Shown here: one piece after another, positions 1 to 6,974 of the stretch
Position numbering within the stretch: the first letter of the stretch is position 1
How the letters are laid out: the number at the start of each line of letters is the position of its first letter
NCBI GenBank assembly: GCA_027485695.1
Contig: JAIXQO010000001.1
Coordinates: forward strand, 558,001 to 622,000
Direction of reading: 5' to 3'
From: Pseudomonadota bacterium
GTDB lineage: Bacteria; Bdellovibrionota; UBA1018
Length of the DNA: 64,000 bases
The notes under the pieces: model-generated
What the model was told of the DNA's origin: nothing
The model's input: the letters and a program-made list of their open reading frames with translations, nothing else
Databases searched by the model: none
Position numbers and translations under genes: made by a program

Positions 1-816
1 GTTGAGATCCTGATTTTGGTGACCGCTGTCGTCGCTGGTTTTCTCGGGGCGCTCCTGGGAATCGGCGGTGGAATGATCGTGATTCCAGTGCTCACGTTGA
101 TATTGGGAGTCGACATTCGCTATGCGATTGCTGCAAGTCTTGTCTCAATTGTGGCGACGTCTTCCGGCGCAGCGGCGAGTTTTCTGAGAGACCGATTGAC
201 GAATTTGCGCTTGGCCGTCGTTTTAGAAGTGGGAACCGTATTGGGAGCAGCGACCGGATTTTTGATCGTTCGACACGTCAACTCAAAGAGCCTTTATTTT
301 TTATTTGCCGCGTTCCTGATCTACACAGCACTCAGTATGTTCCGCAAAAAACAAGATTCCCGTGCCAAGATCAATCATCCTTGGTCCGAGCGACTGAAAC
401 TAGGCGGCATGTTTACTGAACATGATGGCACCGTGATTCACTATGGAGTGGAGCAAGTTCCGCTCGGAATTTTTTTCATGTATTTCGCGGGTATTCTTTC
501 AGCGGTATTGGGAATTGGTAGCGGCATTTTCAAAGTGATGGCGATGGACGGTGCGATGAAAATTCCGATGAAGGTCTCGTCGGCGACATCAAATTTCATG
601 ATTGGCGTCACTGCTACGGCAAGCGCGGGCGCATACCTCATGAGCGGAGATGTTCACCCGGAAATCGCGTGTCCGGTTGCGATCGGAATCATTGCTGGTT
701 CTTGGATGGGTGCTCGAGTGATGCCCAAGCTGCCCGCGCAGACGATCCGCAAGATTTTTATCGTCGTTCTGATCATTGTATCGATTCAAATGCTGATCAA
801 GGGAGTGAGTCTATGA
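1..816 (+). CDS. TauE/SafE family anion exporter (5' end probably outside window)
   Basis: Polytopic inner-membrane protein of the TauE/SafE (former DUF81) family, whose members are linked to export of sulfite, sulfoacetate or related organosulfur anions; the substrate here is not determinable. The family's internal duplication is visible: a GIGGG motif in the first helix pair and a matching GIGSG motif near residue 165, each followed by long hydrophobic helices. The frame is open to the first base of the window. The first internal start is TTG at 16, and an upstream ATG or GTG just outside the window is likely, so the protein may lack only a few residues. It overlaps the next gene by four bases (ATGA), so the two are translationally coupled. 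Confidence 0.85.
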   Translation, partial: VEILILVTAVVAGFLGALLGIGGGMIVIPVLTLILGVDIRYAIAASLVSIVATSSGAAASFLRDRLTNLRLAVVLEVGTVLGAATGFLIVRHVNSKSLYFLFAAFLIYTALSMFRKKQDSRAKINHPWSERLKLGGMFTEHDGTVIHYGVEQVPLGIFFMYFAGILSAVLGIGSGIFKVMAMDGAMKIPMKVSSATSNFMIGVTATASAGAYLMSGDVHPEIACPVAIGIIAGSWMGARVMPKLPAQTIRKIFIVVLIIVSIQMLIKGVSL

Positions 817-1181
817 GTCAGGAACTTGAGACGATGGAGCTCAGGATTTCGATTTTTCTGCGTTACGGTGTTCTGTTCGCAGGTGCTCTCATGGCGATCG
901 GATGGTTGGGAGGCGTTTCATTTTCTGGGAATCCTTTTGACGCGTTTCATATCTACGGTCATGATTCATTCAGGATCCAGATTTCGCGAATCATCGATAG
1001 TCGTGACTATTTCGCGATCATTTCCTATTTCGGTCTCGTCGCGCTCATTAGTTTACCCATCCTTCGCGTCGCATTGACCGCCGTTTTATTTTTCAAACAA
1101 AGAGAATATCTCTTGAGTGGCGTCGCAGTTTTCGTTTTGATCGCCCTAGTCGCAAGTTTTCAACTCGGTCTCATCGAATAA
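813..1181 (+). CDS. DUF1634 family small membrane protein
   Basis: A 122-residue protein with three predicted membrane helices (about residues 14-34, 64-86 and 98-118) and a short acidic N-terminus. Its size, hydrophobic pattern and position directly after a TauE/SafE exporter match the DUF1634 family, which commonly accompanies such exporters. The start is fixed by an ATGA overlap with the exporter stop. A longer in-frame extension exists upstream but lies wholly inside the exporter gene and is rejected. The role is unknown; an accessory subunit of the exporter is an inference from the context. Confidence 0.75.
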   Translation: MSQELETMELRISIFLRYGVLFAGALMAIGWLGGVSFSGNPFDAFHIYGHDSFRIQISRIIDSRDYFAIISYFGLVALISLPILRVALTAVLFFKQREYLLSGVAVFVLIALVASFQLGLIE

Positions 1182-1199
1182 CCAAAGGAGCCTACATTC

Positions 1200-1748
1200 A
1201 TGGCACAATCTCTCAAAGACATCTCATTCATCGCAATGGACGGAAAGAAAACCACGATCGGCGATTTCTCCGGAAAAGCGCTCCTCATCGTGAACGTCGC
1301 CTCCGAATGTGGTTTGACTCCTCAGTACACAGGCCTTGAGAAAATGTACGAAAATTACCGGGAGAAAGGATTAGTTGTTCTCGGATTCCCGGCCAATGAA
1401 TTTGGTGCCCAAGAGCCCGGTACCAACGAACAAATCCAATCGTTCTGTCGCGGGAAGTTCGGAATTCAGTTCCCGATGTTTCAAAAAATGGTGGTCAAAG
1501 GTCCCGGCCAACATCCTCTCTACGAAGCGTTGACCACGAGCGGAGTCGAGGCCGTATTGCCTTCTGGGAGCAAGCTCAAGGAGAAACTCTCCTCCGCGGG
1601 ACTGCTCTCCGGCGGCAAGCAAGACGTTACCTGGAACTTCGAAAAATTCCTCATCAGCCGCGATGGGAAAGTCATCGGACGATTTGCACCGGACATGACT
1701 CCTGAAGATCCGATCCTCGTCCAAGCGATCGAAAAAGCACTCGGTTAG
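1200..1748 (+). CDS. Glutathione peroxidase family thiol peroxidase
   Basis: Thioredoxin-fold peroxidase of 182 residues reducing hydrogen peroxide or organic hydroperoxides. The catalytic tetrad is present: Cys37 in ASECGLT (cysteine rather than selenocysteine), Gln71, and Trp145-Asn146 in TWNFEKF. Cys83 in FCRGKFG lies where the resolving cysteine of thioredoxin-dependent atypical 2-Cys members sits, so thioredoxin rather than glutathione is the likelier reductant (inference from the family). The usual FPCNQF signature reads FPANEF, so that third conserved cysteine is absent. A lysine/serine-rich loop of about 25 residues is inserted before TWNF. The ribosome site AAGGAG lies upstream of the ATG. 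No signal peptide, so cytoplasmic. Confidence 0.92.
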   Translation: MAQSLKDISFIAMDGKKTTIGDFSGKALLIVNVASECGLTPQYTGLEKMYENYREKGLVVLGFPANEFGAQEPGTNEQIQSFCRGKFGIQFPMFQKMVVKGPGQHPLYEALTTSGVEAVLPSGSKLKEKLSSAGLLSGGKQDVTWNFEKFLISRDGKVIGRFAPDMTPEDPILVQAIEKALG

Positions 1749-1927
1749 TTTTAAGTAATCAAACCCGATGGTGAGTACGTGACAGGTCCACCATCGGGAC
1801 CATTGAAGCTGTTTTGATTCCGGTGTTTCAAAAAAAATTCCGAGGCAGTTCAACGAATCATCTCTTGTCTAGGGTCGCTATTGTATCAGGAGATCTCTAT
1901 ATGTTTCCTCAATCAAGAGGTCCAAGC

Positions 1928-2491
1928 ATGATGAGATCAATTTTTTCCTTAACTGTTTTTTTGATTTCGACGAGCGTCTTCGCTGAAGGTTGGGATCGAA
2001 TTGACTGCAAAAGTTCTGACGGTCGCTACCGTGTGAAGATCGAAACCAGCGGTCCGACCACTTTTAACACTTTTCAAGTTTGGAAAAATGGACAGCTTGC
2101 CTATTCCTATCTTGATCTAGGTGGAGAGCACGCCAAGAGTTCAGTTGCTCAGATTAAACAGGCTCTCAATGAATTCGGCTCTTTGAATCCAGCCCAAATC
2201 AATCAGTTTGCTACTTATCGGATGGCTTCGATTGAGTCACCATTCCTCGGGTACACTGACTCGCGCATTTTTACGGAAATGAAGCTGAGTGAAATCGACT
2301 TTAATCACGCAGTTGTGAATAGTTCTGATGGCGAGTCGATCGCGGACCTGGAATATACGAAAGTCTTCATCAAAAATAACGCCTGCCGGACAGATTGCTT
2401 CGACTTTAAGGTCGATGCGCTACTCACTATTCCGTCCTTGAAGGTTAACTGCAAACCAGTGACCTGCACGGGTAGCAGCGCCAGCGACTAA
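1928..2491 (+). CDS. Hypothetical secreted protein with cysteine pairs
   Basis: I do not recognise this family. From the ATG at 1928 the product is 187 residues with a clear signal peptide: a hydrophobic stretch ending in SVFA before EGWDR. The mature part is beta-rich, starting with a DCKSSDGRYRVKIET segment and ending with several cysteines (NACRTDC, then VNCKPVTC), suggesting two disulfides in the periplasm. The start was chosen for AGAGG seven bases upstream. An ATG at 1901 with AGGAGA before it would add nine residues and is a fair alternative. It stands alone between convergent neighbours. Confidence 0.65.
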   Translation: MMRSIFSLTVFLISTSVFAEGWDRIDCKSSDGRYRVKIETSGPTTFNTFQVWKNGQLAYSYLDLGGEHAKSSVAQIKQALNEFGSLNPAQINQFATYRMASIESPFLGYTDSRIFTEMKLSEIDFNHAVVNSSDGESIADLEYTKVFIKNNACRTDCFDFKVDALLTIPSLKVNCKPVTCTGSSASD

Positions 2492-2505
2492 GATCCCAAT
2501 AGCGA

Positions 2506-3060
2506 TTATTTTGCCGCCTGAGTGCCTTCGACTCTTAACAAGATCTCTTTGGCAGCGATTCCTCCCGCATATCCGCCGAGTCCACCGTTTGTAGCGATGA
2601 CTCGGTGGCAGGGGATGATGATCGAAATCGGATTTTTGCCGTTCGCCGTTCCTGCAGCTCGAAATGCTTTGGGTCGTCGAATGCGTTTTGCTAATTCGGC
2701 GTAAGAGCAGGTTTCGCCATAGGGAATACGCTGTAGTTCTTGCCAAACTGATTTTTGAAAATCGGTACCTTCGAGTTCAATGGGGAGATCGAATTTTTTC
2801 CGGTCACGGAAGAAGTACTCATTCAGTTGCTTCATGCATCGCTGAATCAGGCGCGCGGTCGGTTTCTGAGAATCCAACTCACGTACAAAAGAGATCGGTT
2901 GCTTCTTCCAGTAGACGCCGTGAATCGATCGGTGAGATGCAACGATGAAAACAGGTCCCGCCGGGGTCGCAAATTTCCACTGCATTTTTTCAGGAGACTG
3001 AGCCATATCCGAGGTTTTAACGGAATTTGTGCATTTTAGCTGGTCATTCCCGGACATCAT
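2506..3060 (-). CDS. ogt: Methylated-DNA-[protein]-cysteine S-methyltransferase
   Basis: Suicide DNA-repair protein that transfers the methyl group from O6-methylguanine or O4-methylthymine to its own cysteine. The active-site motif PCHRV is present near residue 150, preceded by GTANGKNP and followed by NGGLGGYAGG as in the family. The helix-turn-helix segment with the arginine finger region (SYAELAKRI) is also visible. The start at 3060 overlaps the end of the tetR-like gene by 17 bases, suggesting cotranscription with it. An internal ATG at 3006 would remove 18 poorly conserved residues and is a real alternative, since neither start has a good Shine-Dalgarno site. Confidence 0.92.
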   Translation of the reverse strand: MMSGNDQLKCTNSVKTSDMAQSPEKMQWKFATPAGPVFIVASHRSIHGVYWKKQPISFVRELDSQKPTARLIQRCMKQLNEYFFRDRKKFDLPIELEGTDFQKSVWQELQRIPYGETCSYAELAKRIRRPKAFRAAGTANGKNPISIIIPCHRVIATNGGLGGYAGGIAAKEILLRVEGTQAAK

Positions 3061-3676
3061 CCCGAGTCGGCGATGATGAGAGTATTTCCAGGTGGGCTCT
3101 CAACGAGCCATACAACGAATCGAAAACTTTGCGGTCACCGAGCGTCTTGGCCATTGCGTAGGTGCCTTCCTGAAGTGTGACGATGAACTGCGCGAGTTGC
3201 TTGGTCTGAACGGTCTTCTTGAGGTAACCGTCCGTTTTGGCTTTTTTCAGGTATTTCTCCGTTTCGTCGATCCACAGATTCATGACGACTTGAAGCTTCT
3301 CACGAAATACGGGGTCCACAGCGGACATCTCTTGAGACAGATTATTCAGTGGGCACCCACGAATGAGGTTTTCCTCGGGCCATGCGACGATATTTTTCTT
3401 GAAGCGGTTCAAGATGCCTTGAACGGGATTGGGGTAGGCGGCAAGTGGGCGAATCCAACGTTCCAAGATCATTTCGCGAAGGAACTCATCAACGATTGCG
3501 TAACCGAGATCGCTCTTCGTGGGAAAATAGTGGAAAAAAGCACCTTTAGTGACGCTGCTCTTGCCGACGATCTGATCGACACTCACGCCTTGGAATCCAT
3601 TTTGATAGATTTCCTGGAATCCTACTTGGAGGAGGTGTGTGCGTGTTTTTTCTGGGTCGCGTTTACGAACAGCCAT
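3044..3676 (-). CDS. TetR/AcrR family transcriptional regulator
   Basis: A 210-residue repressor with an N-terminal helix-turn-helix (about residues 9-55, including SVDQIVGKSSVTKGAFFHYFPTK) and an all-helical ligand-binding domain. The GCPLNNLSQEMS segment resembles the NemR-like branch, whose members often sense reactive electrophiles, but the ligand here is not known. The gene is divergent from the SRPBCC/VOC pair at 3806-4762, and both sides of the spacer carry the palindrome ATACTA-N2-TAGTAT. One copy overlaps this gene's own start codon, so autorepression plus control of the divergent pair is the simplest reading. The downstream ogt overlaps its 3' end. Confidence 0.9.
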   Translation of the reverse strand: MAVRKRDPEKTRTHLLQVGFQEIYQNGFQGVSVDQIVGKSSVTKGAFFHYFPTKSDLGYAIVDEFLREMILERWIRPLAAYPNPVQGILNRFKKNIVAWPEENLIRGCPLNNLSQEMSAVDPVFREKLQVVMNLWIDETEKYLKKAKTDGYLKKTVQTKQLAQFIVTLQEGTYAMAKTLGDRKVFDSLYGSLRAHLEILSSSPTRDDVRE

Positions 3677-3715
3677 ACTAAATAGTATTGTATCGAATAA
3701 ACCGCGGTTTCTAAA
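3675..3715 (-). promoter_or_regulatory. tetR-like gene promoter with operator O1 over the start codon
   Basis: On the minus strand TTTAGA (3715-3710), a 17-base spacer and TACAAT (3692-3687) form a sigma70-type promoter. Transcription would begin about 3680, only a few bases before the ATG at 3676-3674, giving an almost leaderless message with no ribosome site. The palindrome ATACTA-AA-TAGTAT at 3675-3688 covers the start codon and predicted start point. Confidence 0.6.
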
Positions 3716-3743
3716 TGAGATTTTCCTAGGCTTAAATTTGTCT

Positions 3744-3770
3744 TTTACATACTAAGTAGTATGTTATGAT
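3744..3770 (+). promoter_or_regulatory. Operator O2 and promoter for the SRPBCC/VOC pair
   Basis: A perfect palindrome with 8-base arms, ACATACTA-AG-TAGTATGT, lies at 3747-3764. Its core ATACTA-N2-TAGTAT is the same as O1, which supports one regulator binding both. It lies between a TTTACA (3744-3749) and a TATGAT (3765-3770), so a bound repressor would block the promoter. The spacer is 15 bases, shorter than usual. Confidence 0.6.
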
Positions 3771-3805
3771 CGGTTAAATTGAATGAAATTGAGGTCTGAG
3801 CGTCT

Positions 3806-4351
3806 ATGGTGATGAAGGTTTTGATCGGTTTGTTAGTCCTAGTGGTAGGTATTATTGCGTTCGCGAGCACGAAGCCTGATACGTTTCGATATTCTAGATC
3901 GCTTGAGATGAATGCGGAGCCACAAGTACCTTTTGCTCTCATTGAAGATTTGGCAAGTTGGCCGAAATGGTCGCCTTACGAGAAGCTCGATCCCCAGATG
4001 AAACGTACGATGGGCGCAATCAGTCGGGGCAAAGGCGCAACTTTTGAATGGGACGGAAACAGTCAAGCCGGAGCTGGCCGCATGGAGATCACAAACGTCG
4101 TCGAAACATCCCGTATCGATTTGGCGCTTGAGATGCTCAAACCGATGGCCGCCAAGAACCAAGTTGAGTTCTTGATCGAGAAATTGCCGAATGGAAGCCG
4201 AGTCACTTGGACGATGAATGGAACATCAAACCTATTCGGCAAGGTATTCGGCGTTTTCGTAGACTGCGATAAAATGGTGGGCGGACAGTTTGAAGAAGGA
4301 CTCGCAAATCTCAAAAAAATTGCAGAGTCCTCAACTCCTGCGATTCGATAG
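3806..4351 (+). CDS. SRPBCC (START-like) domain protein, membrane-anchored
   Basis: A 181-residue protein with one N-terminal hydrophobic helix (residues 3-20) followed by an SRPBCC helix-grip domain of the polyketide-cyclase/dehydrase type. The WPKWSPYEKLDP segment, with its tryptophan pair, is typical of this family. Such domains bind hydrophobic ligands; no specific ligand can be named. GAGG lies 11 bases before the ATG, and a second ATG at 3812 is possible. It is the first gene behind operator O2 and is followed after 9 bases by the VOC gene, so the two are probably one TetR-controlled unit dealing with a small organic compound. Confidence 0.8.
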   Translation: MVMKVLIGLLVLVVGIIAFASTKPDTFRYSRSLEMNAEPQVPFALIEDLASWPKWSPYEKLDPQMKRTMGAISRGKGATFEWDGNSQAGAGRMEITNVVETSRIDLALEMLKPMAAKNQVEFLIEKLPNGSRVTWTMNGTSNLFGKVFGVFVDCDKMVGGQFEEGLANLKKIAESSTPAIR

Positions 4352-4360
4352 GACGATGCG

Positions 4361-4762
4361 ATGGCTAAGCAAATTTTCCTCAATCTTCCAGTAAAAGCAC
4401 TCGATCGTTCGATGGATTTTTTCAAGAAACTGGGATTTTCATTCAATCCCCAGTTCACTGACGAAAACGCCGCCTGCCTGATCCTCGGCGAAAATATCTA
4501 TGCGATGCTCCTGACCGAAAAATTCTTCAAGACGTTCACTGACAAAGCGATCGCTGATTCCAAGACCACCACAGAGGTCTTAATCTGTATCGATGCTGAA
4601 AGCCGTCTCGCAGTCGATGAAATGGTCAAAAAAGCGATCGCTGCCGGTGGCCGCGCCTATCGCGAGCCTCAAGATCACGGATTTATGTACCAAAATAGTT
4701 TCGAGGACCTGGATGGACACAATTGGGAAGTGGTCGTGATGCTGGGTGCGCCTCCGAGTTGA
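4361..4762 (+). CDS. VOC family (glyoxalase/bleomycin-resistance-like) protein
   Basis: A 133-residue protein with the paired beta-alpha-beta-beta-beta modules of the vicinal-oxygen-chelate superfamily. It opens with IFLNLPVKALDRSMDFFKKLGF and ends with FEDLDGHNWEVV, where the late glutamate normally supplies a metal ligand. It most resembles the lactoylglutathione-lyase-like extradiol group that is usually annotated only as VOC protein. Its substrate is unknown. It lies 9 bases after the SRPBCC gene in the TetR-facing operon. Confidence 0.85.
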   Translation: MAKQIFLNLPVKALDRSMDFFKKLGFSFNPQFTDENAACLILGENIYAMLLTEKFFKTFTDKAIADSKTTTEVLICIDAESRLAVDEMVKKAIAAGGRAYREPQDHGFMYQNSFEDLDGHNWEVVVMLGAPPS

Positions 4763-4797
4763 TTGATTCATGCTCCGGAATCTGGGAAAAACATTGA

Positions 4798-5664
4798 ATG
4801 GTTCCAGATTCCGGCTCCCGTCGTTTTGATCCATCTATCGTTTTTGCCCTGACTTCGATCTTGCTCTGGAGCTTGCTTGCGCTCGGAGCAAAATCGCTTT
4901 CACATTTTCCACCTTTTCTGCTCTTGAGCCTGACTCTGGGGATCGGCTCACTGCCGAGTGTTCATCACGCCCGAGAGTGGTTTCGTAAGCCAGGAATTCT
5001 CGTGTTCGGTGCTTTGGGAATTTTCGGATATCACTTCTTTCTTTTCGCGGCATTTAGACGGGCGCCAGCGATTGAAGCAAATCTCATCAATTACCTTTGG
5101 CCGATTCTGATGGTCTTCTTTTCGCCGATTTTTCTTCGGGGCTACTCCATCGGAGTCAGGGCCATAGCCGGTGGACTGCTCTCGTTTGTTGGGGTTGCTC
5201 TCCTCGTGAGTGGAGGGTCGTTTTCTCTCAGATGGGAATACCTCTCTGGTTATGTTTTGGCTCTGATGGCCGCTGTTACTTGGGCAGTCTATTCGGTCGC
5301 TACGAAGCGACTACCTCCCTTCTCCACGGCAATGGTGGGCGGTTTCTGTTTGGTCTCATCGATCCTGGCAGGCATCTGTCACTTGATTTTCGAAAGCACG
5401 CCGACGATTCGAGCCGAGGATTGGGGGAAACTGATCGCACTCGGCGTCGGTCCGCTGGGGATTGCATTCTATGCTTGGGATGCGGCGATCAAGCGAGGAG
5501 ATCCCAGAAAAATAGGTGTTCTTTCGTACCTAACCCCACTGCTATCGACCTTCTGGCTTGCTATTTCGGACGACGGTCGGACCCTCACCTGGATCACCGG
5601 TATCTCAATCGTCTTAATCCTCAGTGGTTCGGCTCTGAGTGCATCAGATCGCTCATCGAGCTAG
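4798..5664 (+). CDS. EamA/DMT family transporter
   Basis: A 288-residue inner-membrane protein with about ten hydrophobic helices arranged as two EamA repeats, the second beginning near residue 145 at LALMAAVTWAVYSVATKRL. Drug/metabolite transporters of this size typically export amino acids or small metabolites; the motif FFLFAAFRRAPAIEANLINYLWPI recalls the YddG-like aromatic amino acid exporters, so that is the best guess. The ATG at 4798 follows the VOC gene by 35 bases and lacks a strong ribosome site. Confidence 0.85.
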   Translation: MVPDSGSRRFDPSIVFALTSILLWSLLALGAKSLSHFPPFLLLSLTLGIGSLPSVHHAREWFRKPGILVFGALGIFGYHFFLFAAFRRAPAIEANLINYLWPILMVFFSPIFLRGYSIGVRAIAGGLLSFVGVALLVSGGSFSLRWEYLSGYVLALMAAVTWAVYSVATKRLPPFSTAMVGGFCLVSSILAGICHLIFESTPTIRAEDWGKLIALGVGPLGIAFYAWDAAIKRGDPRKIGVLSYLTPLLSTFWLAISDDGRTLTWITGISIVLILSGSALSASDRSSS

Positions 5665-5821
5665 ATTTCGCACTGGTCCTGAATGAACTCGTACTGGCGT
5701 TGATGTTCAATCATCTGCTGTATTTCTGAGATCATCAGCGAAACGTTCGCATTCCATTAGGAAACGGTTGGTGAGGATTTGCCTCTTTTCTCAGGCATAG
5801 ATTTATCTACTCTGAAAAGAT

Positions 5822-6883
5822 ATGCGACAGCTCACAAGGATCGTGGCTTTGTTCGGTATTCTCCATTTCACTTCGCTATCGGCGCTCGCCATGCCCGAGT
5901 CTCCGAAGCGTCAAAATGTGATCTTGATCACTCTCGATGGAGTTCGATACCACGAGATTTTTGGTGGTGTTCAGAGATCTCGGGAAATCGGAGAGCCTAA
6001 ACATACGCCGATCCTACCTAAGGTTGAGCGAGTATTCCGCGAGCATGGTTTCGTTTTTGGAGATCGGAATCGTCGCGGTGGATCGACCATGAAAATATCG
6101 AATCGGATCTCTCTGAGCCAACCCGGATATCGATCTATTTTGACTGGGGATTTCGAAGAACAGTGCCGCGGGAATGGCTGTGGGGTGATCGACCGTGAGA
6201 CCATCATTGACCGATTGATGGACGAAGGTTTCGAAAGCCGAGACGTCGCGACATTCGCTTCTTGGGACGTCATCGATCGTTGCCTGGAATCGAAAACACC
6301 TCGCGCGGTGAAAAGCATCGCATTTGAATCGGTTCAAGGCCTGACAGGAGTGGAATCTTCGCCTTTCTTGGAAATCGAGGAGCGCGCTCGAGCAGATCGT
6401 CCTCATTGGGGCGGCTCCCGTCGGGATACCTATACCTTTGAAATGGGGCTGAAATATTTAAAAACCTATCGACCTCGTTTCCTCTACCTATCGTTTGTCG
6501 ATACGGATGAATACGCACACGAAGACAATTATCCAGGCTACGTGGGAGCGCTCAGAGATTTCGATCAGCGGTTCGTCCAGTTGATGGACACGCTTCGATC
6601 CCTCGGTGAGTACGGGCAAGAAACGTCGATTGTGATCACGACCGACCATGGTCGCGGTCGATGGTTTATTTGGAAGAATCATAGCCGTGAGTGGATCGAC
6701 TCTACGCGTGTCTGGGCCCTGGTTCTGCCATCACCCGGTCTCAGGGAGCGTTCGGAGTTACGGCGCTCCGATCGGCGGCGCTTCGCGCATGTCGACATTC
6801 GCCCGACTCTAGAGACGCTGTTGGGCCTTGAGCCTCGCGCGGCAGGGCCGGGAAAAGGACGATCTCTGGTCGAGCTCAATTGA
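5822..6883 (+). CDS. Alkaline-phosphatase superfamily hydrolase, exported
   Basis: A 353-residue protein with a signal peptide (residues 1-23, ending LSALA) and an alkaline-phosphatase/sulfatase-fold domain. Asp39 in ITLDGVRYHE is the first metal ligand. The nucleophile region is RISLSQPGYRS near residue 100, where a serine replaces the more usual threonine context. A later aspartate/histidine pair appears in ITTDHGRG, and a further histidine in KNHSREW and in AHVDIRPT. It probably hydrolyses phosphate or sulfate esters in the periplasm; the substrate is not determinable. Single gene, ending before the terminator shared with the opposite strand. Confidence 0.8.
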   Translation: MRQLTRIVALFGILHFTSLSALAMPESPKRQNVILITLDGVRYHEIFGGVQRSREIGEPKHTPILPKVERVFREHGFVFGDRNRRGGSTMKISNRISLSQPGYRSILTGDFEEQCRGNGCGVIDRETIIDRLMDEGFESRDVATFASWDVIDRCLESKTPRAVKSIAFESVQGLTGVESSPFLEIEERARADRPHWGGSRRDTYTFEMGLKYLKTYRPRFLYLSFVDTDEYAHEDNYPGYVGALRDFDQRFVQLMDTLRSLGEYGQETSIVITTDHGRGRWFIWKNHSREWIDSTRVWALVLPSPGLRERSELRRSDRRRFAHVDIRPTLETLLGLEPRAAGPGKGRSLVELN

Positions 6884-6910
6884 GATCCAGTCCTGGTCGG
6901 ACACTAAAGT

Positions 6911-6946
6911 AAAAAAAAGGGCGCCTCCAGTGGAGACGCCCTTTAA
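6911..6946 (-). terminator. Rho-independent terminator of the 10003-6975 operon
   Basis: An inverted repeat pairs GGGCG-CTCCA with TGGAG-CGCCC at about 6919-6941, with one mismatch. On the minus strand it is followed by eight T residues. It lies about 34 bases past the stop at 6975. On the plus strand it could also serve the 5822-6883 gene. Confidence 0.8.
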
Positions 6947-6974
6947 GGTAAAACCGAGTACTAAGTTGTACTCG

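Noticed and set aside
5097..5729. A 210-codon frame overlapping the DMT transporter
   Set aside because: Out-of-frame shadow of the transporter; no independent support.
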